Positions 10,534 to 19,306 of a stretch of DNA of 64,000 nt are shown in pieces. The translations under genes were made by a program, and so were the position numbers. The stretch is from Podarcis raffonei (lineage: Eukaryota > Chordata > Lepidosauria > Squamata > Lacertidae): assembly GCF_027172205.1 (NCBI RefSeq), contig NC_070604.1, forward strand, positions 106,537,851-106,601,850, written 5' to 3'. Every line of letters starts with the position of its first letter. The first letter of the stretch is position 1. The notes under the pieces were generated by a model. The model was not told the origin of the DNA, searched no databases, and worked only from the letters and a program-made list of their open reading frames with translations.

Positions 10534-11011
10534 GGCCACATGCGCACAATACATTTAAAGAACTTTGATAGCACTTTAGACTGTCATGGCTTCCATCCAA
10601 AAACTGTGGGAGCTGTAGTTTGTTTAGGGCAGGCTTCCTCAACCTCGGCCCTCCAGATGTTTTTGGCCTACAACTTCCATGAGCCCTAGCTAGCAGGACC
10701 AGTGGTCGGGGATGATGGGAATTGTAGTCTCAAAACATCTGGAGGGCCGAGGGTGAGGAAGCCTGGTTTAGGGTGTTGACAGTTATTAGGAGGCCCCTAT
10801 TCCCTCATAAGGCTACAATTCTCAAGAGTTCCCTGTGGAGAGATATTAACTGCTAAACCACTTCGGGATCTGTAGCTCCTGAAATGGAATAGGGCTCTCC
10901 CAGCAACTTTCAGCACCCTTAACAAACTGCAGTTCCCATAATTCTTGGGAGACAGCCGTGACTGTTCAAAGTGGTATCACAGAACTTCGAATGTATGCTG
11001 TGAATATGGCC
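10534..11011. mobile_element. Large palindromic MITE, split by a family P MITE
   Basis: The ends are inverted: GGCCACATGCGCACAATACA on the left matches the reverse complement of TGTATGCTGTGAATATGGCC on the right. Inside, GGAGCTGTAGTTTGTTTAGGG mirrors CTTAACAAACTGCAGTTCCC. Without the inserted 136-bp MITE and its duplication it is about 334 bp. Superfamily not assigned. A short relative is at 60600-60722. Confidence 0.7.
10630..10765. mobile_element. Palindromic hAT-like MITE, family P, copy 3
   Basis: CAGGCTTCCTCAACCTCGG...GAGGGTGAGGAAGCCTG, 136 bp, with the flanking 8-mer GTTTAGGG exactly repeated (10622-10629 and 10766-10773). The host is the palindromic MITE 10534-11011. Confidence 0.88.
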
Positions 11012-11213
11012 TTGATGCCCACAAATATACATATCTGTGAATAAGCATTCCTACATTATATGAAAGGGGCTCTTGTCCCTGAACGTTAGGACTTACAGTA
11101 AATCTTCAAGACAACAATACAAGAAAAGAGGCATTTCCTGGTGCTTGCTTAGTCCCTTTCTTCACCCTACTCTACTTCAAGCCAATAAAAGAAGTCTGTT
11201 TCTGCAACCAGAG

Positions 11214-11545
11214 ATGATTATGATTATTAAATTTGTATACCATCCTTCATCTGTAGATCTCAACATAAAAACACAAGATAAAAAACACAAAATGCATAAT
11301 AACAAGAACAGGAACAAACCAATAACCCCATCTGCCCACCCCAAGTTGAATCTTACTTCAACACTAATTATTATAATTAATAATAATAATACCCCACCCA
11401 TCTGGCTGGGTTTCCCCGGCCACTCTGGGTGACTTCCAACAAAATATTAAAAATACAATAAAACATCAGACATTAAAAACTTCCCTAAACAGGGCTGCCT
11501 TCAGATGTCTTCTAAAATTATGGGACAGCATCTTCCACTAAATCT
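11214..11545 (-). mobile_element. L2/CR1-group LINE 3' ends (two adjacent, reverse)
   Basis: One tail begins at GATGATTATGATTATTAAATTTG; a second begins with (AAT)n at about 11365 and continues CCCACCCATCTGGCTGGGTT, GGCCACTCTGGGTGAC, GGGCTGCCTTCAGATGTCTT. The latter is the same family as the ends at 18290, 26155, 27065, 35690 and 63875. Confidence 0.7.
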
Positions 11546-12109
11546 GAGAGTAACCAGCTACCTTTGGGGAAAGCAATAACCCTGTCCTCACTGCCATTAG
11601 GAGATGGAAAGCTTTCCACAATACATTGTTTGGTTTAATTCAAAGAAAGGGCACTTGTGGACTCCCGACTCCTAACCAGAATGGCCAAGGTCACAGATGA
11701 TGGGAGCTATAAGTCCAACTATTTCTGGAGAGCCACAGTTTCTCCCCCCACCACCACCACCAACCCGGGTGTGATCAATAATATTATCAAAGGGATCTAA
11801 CCTTGAAAAGCTAGTGTTTAGGACTCCTGTGATTCAAAATGGGAAGGAGAGGTCTACCACCAACACATTCAAGTAGGAAAATGGGAATCTTCCATTGACT
11901 CAGGAAATGCTAGCCTGACTCCTCCCTGGGTCATGTCGTGGGAAACCCCCAAGATATCTGCTGACCAACACAATGGATGGTGTTCCTCTTCCTACTTGGG
12001 ACACAATGAGCAAATATACACAAGGGGGAATTCCCAATTGTGTTTACATATTTTAGTACAGTACTAGAATTAATTATTCTAGAGTTGCCCCGACCTATTA
12101 AAAGCTATT

Positions 12110-15100
12110 GATTGGAGGATATATTAGATTAGATAAATTTATTGTCATTGTCCATATATACACAGTATACACAACAACGAAAATCAAACACCCACCCAAA
12201 GACCGGGTTCACATACACATTTGCACGTATCTCCAACATTCTCATCCTATTCAGACATAATCTATAAAACATAACATAATCCAGAATATATAACATAACC
12301 TATTTAAAGGCATAACATAACCTAAAACCTATCTCATTCCTTCCTACTTCCTGCTTGCTATTTCTTGCAACTGGCCCTAAGATCATTATTTAGTGCAATC
12401 AGAGCTCTTGGATAGAAACTATTCAGAAGGCGTGTGGTTCGTGTTTTCATTGTCCTATATCTTCTGCCCGAAGGCAACAGTTCAAAGAAGTTGTGAGCAG
12501 GATGGGTGGGATCTCTCAGGATATTGTGTGACTTCTTCAAATTGCGAGACGTGAAGATCTCATCCAGGGTTGGTAGTTGGAGCCCAATAACATTCTGGGC
12601 AATTTTAATTATTCTCTGTAAAGCTTTTTTATCCGTTTCAGAGCTGCTCCCATACCACGATAATACACTATAGGTTAAGACACTCTCAATGGTACTGTGA
12701 TAATAGGACAGAAGTAGGTGCTGAGATAGATTCAGTCCCCTGAGCATTCTCAGGAAATACAACCTCCCCTGCACCTTCCTCACAACCATATTAATATTTG
12801 CAGTCCATGAGAGGTCCTCAGAGATATAAATGCCCAGGTATTTAAAACTACCAACCCTCTCCACCTCCTCGCCATTTATGTGCAATGGTAAAAATACACT
12901 TTTCTTTCTCCTAAAGTCAATTATGAGTTCTTTGGTTTTTTTGGTGTTAAGCATAAGATTGTTTTCTTTACACCATTGAATTAACCCCTGTACTTCTTTC
13001 CTATAAGCAGTCTCATTGTTCTCACTAATGAGCCCCACCACCGTTGTATCATCCGCAAATTTGATGATTGTGTTGGACTTATACAGTGGGGTGCAATCAA
13101 ATGTGTACAGGGAATAGAGAAAGGGACTTAGCACACATCCCTGAGGGGCTCCTGTGCTTAACACTAGAGTAGAAGAATAGTGAGGTCCCATTCTCACTGT
13201 CTGCAGCCTATCAGTCAGGAAATTCCTTACCCACAGACAGATCTTCTGATGTATACCCAAGTTGGTCATTTTAAGAAATAACCTGTCTGGCAGAATTGTA
13301 TTGAAGGCAGAACTGTAGTCCACAAACAACAGCCTTGCGTAGGTTCCCTGTCGTTCTAGATGACTCAGTACAGTATGGACAGCGATGGAAATAGCATCAT
13401 CAGTAGATCTGTTTCTTCTGTATGCAAACTGGAACGGGTCTAGAGTGGATGGAAGACCAGCCTTAATATGATCTAGCACCAATCTCTCAAAACATTTCAT
13501 AACGACAGATGTTAGAGCTATTGGTCTATAGTCATTGAGAGATACCACCACTGACTGCTTGGGGACTGGCACTATAATCGATGTCTTCAGGCAGGTAGGG
13601 ACAGAACCCTGCAACAGGGATAGATTAAAAATGTCCGTAAATACCCCAGCTAATTCTGCAGCGCAGTCCCTAATAACCCGTCCCGTGATTCCATCCGGTC
13701 CAGCTGCCTTCCTAATGTTAATGCTCCGAAAGGCACGTTGTACGTCAAAGGTCTGTAATAAAAATGGTTGTCTATCAGTAGTAGTTTCTGATGATGTGCT
13801 GGTAGCCAATGCTGTAGTGACGGTAGTTCCAGTTCCCACCTCAAAGCGACTAAAAAATTGATTCAGTTGATCAGCCAGGTGCGCACTGCTACTGGCCAGT
13901 TCGTTTTTAATATTTTGCCCTGTAATTTGTCGCAGGCCTTGCCATACTCGACGAGGGTCAGAGCTTTCAAAATGTTTTTCAATCCTCCGGCAGTACATAG
14001 CTTTGGCGTTCCTAATGCCCTTTTTCAATTTGGCTCTGGCTTCTCTATACTGTTGCACATCACCAGAGTGAAAAGCAGCATTTCTTGCCTTTAGCAGAAG
14101 ATACACATCCCTGTTTAGCCAGGGCTTGTTGTTAGGGAACACCCGTATTTGTTTGATGGTAGTGACAACATCAATGCAGCTTTTAACGTAGAACAGTACT
14201 GTTGAAGCGTATGTGTCCACATTATTCTCCACAAAAAGCGACCACTCGGTGCTCCGAAAGCAATCTTGAAGTTGCTCAGATGCACCTACTGGCCACACTC
14301 GTATCTCTCTAGTTGATGGTCTGATTCTACATACGAGAGGTCTATATGATGGTATCATAAGTAAAGATATGTGGTCTGACTGCCCCAAATTGGGCAAGGG
14401 CTTGGTCTTGTATCCATGCATGATGTTACTATATACTCGGTCCAGGGTATTTCCCCCCCTAGTGGGACAATCAACATACTGGTGGAACTTAGGAAGCACA
14501 GTCCTTAAATCGGCTCGATTAAAATCACCAGCAACCACAAATGCTCCATCCGGGTAGGCCCGCTGCTGTTTGCTAATAGCAGTTAGCAGGTGGCCCATAG
14601 CTGTAGTAGTGTTTGCATCGGGAGGTATATACACCGCTGTTATTATAACAACATTAAACTCACGTGGCAAATAAAAAGGGCGGCACTTCACCACTAGGTA
14701 CTCCAAGTCAGGAGAGCAATGCGTGTCCATTTGTTTGATGTCCGAGCTCCAGTTGTTATTTATATAAACGCAAATTCCTCCTCCTCTGCTCTTCCCGGAT
14801 TCAGCGGTTCTATCCGCTCTAATTACTGAGCGTCCTTCTAGCTGCAGAAGTCCCTGTGGAAAGGAGGGATCCAGCCACGTCTCTAAAAGGACCATAACAC
14901 AGCAGTCCCGGATACTTTTCTGCCGAGAGGTAATAAGCTCCAACTCCTCTACCTTGTTAGGCAAGGATCTCACATTTGATACAAGGAGACTTGGCAATGC
15001 AGGCTTGTGGGGATTTTTACCTAGCCTCACTCGTAATCCAGCCCTGCAACCCCTCTTCTGCTTACGCCCTCTCCGTTTTCTTTTCTTTCTGGCAAGGAGA

Positions 15101-15454
15101 GCAAGGGGAGTATCCCAAGAATGTGCAAGATATGGAGGCTCTCTGATAAGCTCAGCTGGAATGTTATAGGTTGAGACCTCCTGGCTGCAACCTTCTCCTC
15201 TGCCGATACTTAAGAGCTCTTGACGACTATAAATTTCTTGTGCCTGAGTATTTACAGTCCATAGCAGCAGTAAGTTCACAAATAAAAATAAAACACAAAT
15301 CGGATACCGGTCTTCGGAGTGCCGAGCCGCTGCAAGTGCTTGCGCCGCCATCTTGACAAAGCCATCTTTGGAGCACTCTCAACTTCAGGCACAAAAAAAC
15401 TTCTTCCAAACTCACAGCTGATGAAAAATAATCTCAAGTCCTAGGCCTCCATTT
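12110..15454 (-). mobile_element. Near-complete L2/CR1-group LINE with one intact ORF
   Basis: The 3345-bp element is bounded by a 12-bp exact target-site duplication, TTAAAAGCTATT, at 12098-12109 and 15455-15466. Its 3' end (low coordinates) finishes AATAAATTTATCTAATC, a short-repeat tail typical of L2-type elements rather than a poly(A) tail. About 100 bases of 5' leader precede the ORF at 15351. It lies in sense with PPP2R5D, inside that gene's intron 2. I place it in the L2 branch of the CR1/Jockey group from protein motifs; the exact clade is not certain. Confidence 0.88.
12358..15351 (-). CDS. LINE ORF2-type protein: apurinic endonuclease plus reverse transcriptase, 997 aa, open throughout
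   Basis: The protein would nick target DNA and copy the element's RNA there (target-primed reverse transcription). Residues 1-45 include a hydrophobic run (ICVLFLFVNLLLLW); residues about 88-105 are a basic patch (KKRKRRGRKQKR). The endonuclease then shows SNVRSL, LLETWL, GGGICVYI, AGDFNR, TLDRVYSN and SDHISLL in the family order. The reverse transcriptase shows AAGPDGITG, NDYRPIALTS, FAYRRNRSTDDA, FVDYSSAF, GAPQGCVLSPFLY and the catalytic FADDTTVV. The C terminus has the YFLRMLRGLNL and PSGRRYR-type region of the group. No stop or frameshift interrupts it, and length is near what I recall for L2 ORFs. Start chosen as the first ATG, in a GCCGCC-rich context. Confidence 0.85.
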   Translation of the reverse strand: MAAQALAAARHSEDRYPICVLFLFVNLLLLWTVNTQAQEIYSRQELLSIGRGEGCSQEVSTYNIPAELIREPPYLAHSWDTPLALLARKKRKRRGRKQKRGCRAGLRVRLGKNPHKPALPSLLVSNVRSLPNKVEELELITSRQKSIRDCCVMVLLETWLDPSFPQGLLQLEGRSVIRADRTAESGKSRGGGICVYINNNWSSDIKQMDTHCSPDLEYLVVKCRPFYLPREFNVVIITAVYIPPDANTTTAMGHLLTAISKQQRAYPDGAFVVAGDFNRADLRTVLPKFHQYVDCPTRGGNTLDRVYSNIMHGYKTKPLPNLGQSDHISLLMIPSYRPLVCRIRPSTREIRVWPVGASEQLQDCFRSTEWSLFVENNVDTYASTVLFYVKSCIDVVTTIKQIRVFPNNKPWLNRDVYLLLKARNAAFHSGDVQQYREARAKLKKGIRNAKAMYCRRIEKHFESSDPRRVWQGLRQITGQNIKNELASSSAHLADQLNQFFSRFEVGTGTTVTTALATSTSSETTTDRQPFLLQTFDVQRAFRSINIRKAAGPDGITGRVIRDCAAELAGVFTDIFNLSLLQGSVPTCLKTSIIVPVPKQSVVVSLNDYRPIALTSVVMKCFERLVLDHIKAGLPSTLDPFQFAYRRNRSTDDAISIAVHTVLSHLERQGTYARLLFVDYSSAFNTILPDRLFLKMTNLGIHQKICLWVRNFLTDRLQTVRMGPHYSSTLVLSTGAPQGCVLSPFLYSLYTFDCTPLYKSNTIIKFADDTTVVGLISENNETAYRKEVQGLIQWCKENNLMLNTKKTKELIIDFRRKKSVFLPLHINGEEVERVGSFKYLGIYISEDLSWTANINMVVRKVQGRLYFLRMLRGLNLSQHLLLSYYHSTIESVLTYSVLSWYGSSSETDKKALQRIIKIAQNVIGLQLPTLDEIFTSRNLKKSHNILRDPTHPAHNFFELLPSGRRYRTMKTRTTRLLNSFYPRALIALNNDLRASCKK

Positions 15455-15847
15455 TTAAAAGCTATTATCAGATCCTGCAGACCTTTCCAATTCCTAGATG
15501 ACAGCATCAAGAGTTTAAGAACCCAAGCAACAAAGCAGCTGGAATTTTTCCAGCCCTATCTTCAAGTGACCGTTAAATGGACCTTTGTTTCTTATTCCAA
15601 AATAAGACCACCTCATGTTTTCTAAGGCTGAGGTGTCAGTGCTAAATGGAAGCAGACCCCAAGGAGGGGGAACCTTATCTACCAGAACCTCATCAAGAAG
15701 CCTCAACGAAGGATTAAGTCTAAGAGAACTTCACTACCACACAGGCGTCCTCATCTTTGACAATACACAGATTGTACCATGGGAAGAAGAACCCTTGCGC
15801 TTCGAATCCTGCAGCACTGCTGTCCCTTTAACCCAAACTTCACCAAT

Positions 15848-15950
15848 CTGGTGTCCTCCGGATGTTTTGGACTACAACTCCCATCAGCCCCAACCAGAAT
15901 GGTCAATGTCAGGGATGATGGGAGGTGTAGTTCAAAAACACCTGCAGCCC
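15848..15950. mobile_element. Palindromic hAT-like MITE, family P relative
   Basis: GGATGTTTTGGACTACAACT, CCCATCAGCC, then GGGATGATGGGAGGTGTAGT: both arms are present but diverged, and the termini are degraded. Confidence 0.65.
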
Positions 15951-16484
15951 CAAAAAATGTTTCTGTCTAAATAGAGAAACAGATATTTTTGTTCTAACCT
16001 TTCTCCTTTTTTTCTATTTCCAATACTGCCACTTATTTGAATTTCAAGGAGGAAAAAAAAAAAGCAAAATCTTCTTTTAGATTTTGAAAACAAGTCCGCA
16101 ACCTGTACGGTTTTCTACCACAGTCAATTCCATGAATGCCATCAATTAAGCTAAACATCCTTCACTTGAATTTCTCTGCCATTAATTCTGTGCACCAAAA
16201 TAGTATTCTGGTAATCTCCATCTACCCTAGACACACACACTTGACTAGTCTTCTGTTTGGTTCCTTTCCCACAAGGTTTAGTTCTCACCCTTTATCTCTC
16301 TTAATTAAAAAAAAAAAACCCATAAAATAGGTTCTGCCTATTTTTCATCTAAAACGACCGTATTTTATAATTAAATAAGAGGGTAGGTAAAAGAGCTCAG
16401 GAAATAATCACAAATTACCAAAACCTGATAGATGGATTATATTCAACACTTATAGAAAATTTATAATTGTCCAAACTGTTTTAT

Positions 16485-16690
16485 GTATATGATTTTGTTG
16501 CAATCCGCAAAACAACCACATAAGGTACAGTATATCATTATTATAATCACCATGTTTCAGATGAGGAAATGGAATCTGCTGAGGCTGTGTGGCTTGAATA
16601 GAAGTAATTTCAGGAGTTCCAACACCAACGGTAGATTTGAATTTTATAGTTCAGACACTTAATTATTATGTTACATGCTAAACCACCACA
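16485..16690 (+). mobile_element. Possible old MIR-type CORE-SINE fragment
   Basis: TATCATTATTATAATCACCA, TTTCAGATGAGGAAATGGA and GCTGAGGCTGTGTGGCTTGA follow the order of the MIR core. Divergence is high, so this is a tentative call. Confidence 0.4.
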
Positions 16691-16815
16691 TACTGCAACC
16701 TCTCACATGCTTTTTCGGCTTGCGTAGAGATTTAATTTCTACTGGTGGTTTCCATTCTTCCTTTACCAATCCCCTTCTCCCTCTCTGATCTCACAATAAC
16801 CTATCAGCACAGGGG

Positions 16816-16882
16816 CTGATAGGAACACTGATGGAAGTTGCAGTCCCAAATATCTGAGGGTCCCCGTGTCGGGGAAGGCTCC
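16816..16882. mobile_element. Partial family P MITE arm
   Basis: GATGGAAGTTGCAGTCCCAA, ATCTGAGGGTCCCCGTGTCG resembles one arm of the palindromic MITE. It lies about 57 bases inside intron 2 from the PPP2R5D exon 2 donor. Confidence 0.45.
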
Positions 16883-16938
16883 TCTAAGCCAACCAGTCTG
16901 CAACATACATCATGCAAAAGACGACTTCAGCATCCTAC

Positions 16939-17061
16939 CTCTTCTGAATTCTCCGTGCCTCCATCTTTGCCACTGCCACTGCTGCTGCCACCGCCGCCGC
17001 CGCCGCTGCTACCGCTGCTGCTACTGGCTTTCGTAGTGCTTTTAGTAGACTTTGGAGGCTC
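16939..17061 (-). CDS. PPP2R5D: PPP2R5D exon 2 (Ser/Gly-rich N-terminal segment)
   Basis: The 123-base exon encodes 41 residues: a basic start (EPPKSTKSTTK), a tract of about 20 almost exclusively Ser and Gly residues including six Gly in a row, then KDGGTENSEE. The acceptor is TTAG and the donor GAG/GTAGG. The tract is coded by repeated GGC and AGC codons, so it may vary in length between individuals. The N terminus of B56 delta is predicted disordered in the family. Confidence 0.9.
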
Positions 17062-19275
17062 CTAAGGAGGAAAAGGAACAGGAAAAAAGCACATTCAGAT
17101 GCACCGTTTTACCAACAGCTTAACAAAGTTCATGGATCCTGCAAGGCTAGCCAACAGAAAAAGAGGACACCATCCCATAAATAGGCTCCTATACCATGGT
17201 GGCGCAAGAGAAAGGTCTGTGCACGGAAACACACTGATCATCATCCAAGTGCTTCTGCTAGAACGATCAATTCTCTTCCCTTTAAAAAGGGCACCTGACT
17301 CTCTTGAAGTCCCACCCACTGGCGGGGGGCAGCTGCCTGTTTTGCAGCCTGTTGCTCTCTCTGCCTTTGCCAGAGCAGCCGAGTCTCTGCTCCTGCCATC
17401 CTCCATGGGAAAGGGCTTATCTGCCAACAGCAAGCCAATGCTAGTAAACTGCATAGAGAACAAAGACTGGAGGACAAACTGAAAAGAGGTTCTCAAGCTG
17501 CGGGGAGGGAGCTCCATTCAACTGGTGTGTGGACAGTCAACAAAATCTGTATTCGGCCTATTTTTTCCACCCTAACACAGACAGAAGCCGTACTGACCAA
17601 GGTAGAATTCAATGGGGCGCTCTCTCAGGCAAGTGCGTACAGGCTAGAATCTAAACGAACTTCATCACAGGTAAGGAAAATACATTTACCAGTTGTATTA
17701 AAACATATTTCGCAAGGGAATTTGACCTGCGCCAAGGCATATGTGATGGGCTGCTGCGGAAAATGATGCTTTAGTGAGCCTGTGCAGCATAGTGGTTAAG
17801 AGTACTGGACAAGGACTAGGCCAGGGTTCAAATCCTCACTCAGCTATGAAGCTTGCTGGGTGACTTTGAGCCAGCCATTCACTCTCAGACTCGTCTATGG
17901 TGCAGGGTTGCTTTGAGGATAAAATGGGGAGCAGAACGGGCTTGTTTGAGGAAAGGTGGGATAGAAATAATAACAAATAGTATCCATGCTGCAGGACCAC
18001 TTTTGTTTTTTGCTGTGAAATGCATGTGTTTGATAACCATATTGTGAAGATAGATAAACTTTATTCGCATTAGCCAATGGCCATAGCAACAGTAAAACAT
18101 TACAGTATACTCAGAAAAGTAAACTTGATATAAGAGCACAATTTAAAGTCCTGAATCAGCCGTCAGTTAGTGGCCCTTATTCTGATTGCCCCTGCTATGA
18201 ACCTAGCAACCTTTGCTGTTATCTGTTATAACCATATTGTGAAGAGATTCTGTGTTGTGCCTTTAGGTCCATATCTGCTGCTCAAATAAAGGGTGGGAGA
18301 GATCATCAGGGGATTTGGGCTGAGTGTTCATCAGCATGTGGATGACACCTCTTATTTAAATTGGAACCAGGGACTACCTGTGACGGTGACTTGGAAACTA
18401 CAATTAATCCCAAATGCAGTTGCTAGACTGGTGACTAGGAGCAGCCATCAGGGTCATAGAACACTGGTCCTAAAAGATCTACATTGGCTTCCAGTATGTT
18501 TCCAAGCACAATTCAAAGTGCTGGTGTTAACCTTTAAAGCCCTAACAGCTTCAGCCCTGTATACCTAAAAGAGTATCTCTACCCCCATTATTCAGCTCGG
18601 ATACTGAAGTCCAGCTCTAAGGGCATTCTGGCCCTTCCCTCATTGCGAGAAGTGATGTTACAAGGAACCAGGCAGAGGGGCCTTGTGGAACGCTCTCCAG
18701 TCAGATGTCAAACAGATAAACAACTACATGACTTTTCATAGACATCTGAAGGCAGCCCTGTTTCAATAAGCTTTTAATGCTTGACGTGAGCCCCCCCCCC
18801 GAATTTTGCTATAAGCCGCCCAGAGTGGCCAGGGTAACCCAGTCAGATGGGTAGGGTACAGTGTTAGAAACTAGGATATGAAGCCAGGAGCTAAATGGCA
18901 CCTTAAATCTAGGTTACGGGCACAACAACGTAATGTCTAAGCACACGTTTTAAATAACAAGAATACAAAGCTGAAAATGAACTGCAGCTAAAATATTATG
19001 TTCATTTTTTGCAAGGTCCAGTCCCTCCCCTGCCCACCCCCCTAATATTCTTAAGAGGGTCTCTTCTCCAGTCTTCGGAGAGTAACTGGAAGTGGGGAGG
19101 CAGAAAAAAGGTCCTCCTTTCCTTCCACTCTGCAGTTTTAATATGAAATTTTAGGCACAGTGCTGCACCCAGAGCTCAGAAATTGCTTGTGCTAATGAAA
19201 TTCCTTGTTGCAAAATGCGCCTAAAACAATGGGAGTTTCGAACACTGGTGGGGTATAAGAAAAGTTGTTCTTCTT

Positions 19276-19306
<31 letters not shown>

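Larger units (their letters stand above)
1..16938 (-). other. PPP2R5D: PPP2R5D intron 2 (partial; left end beyond window)
   Basis: No PPP2R5D exon 3 or later exon was recognised here after looking for the basic linker and the first B56 repeats on the minus strand. The stretch is a mosaic of LINE ends, SINEs, MITEs and simple repeats, listed separately, with unassigned intronic sequence between. Sub-stretches where I see nothing definable include 1-400, 1730-2700, 2910-3490, 3690-4500, 5200-5570, 8250-10380, 11560-12090 and 15470-15840. Confidence 0.6.

Noticed and set aside
1-16938. PPP2R5D exon 3 and later exons
   Set aside because: I looked for the basic linker (KYSGG, VKKERR-type) and first B56 repeats on the minus strand and found none, so I did not place any exon; a splice-aware protein alignment would settle it.
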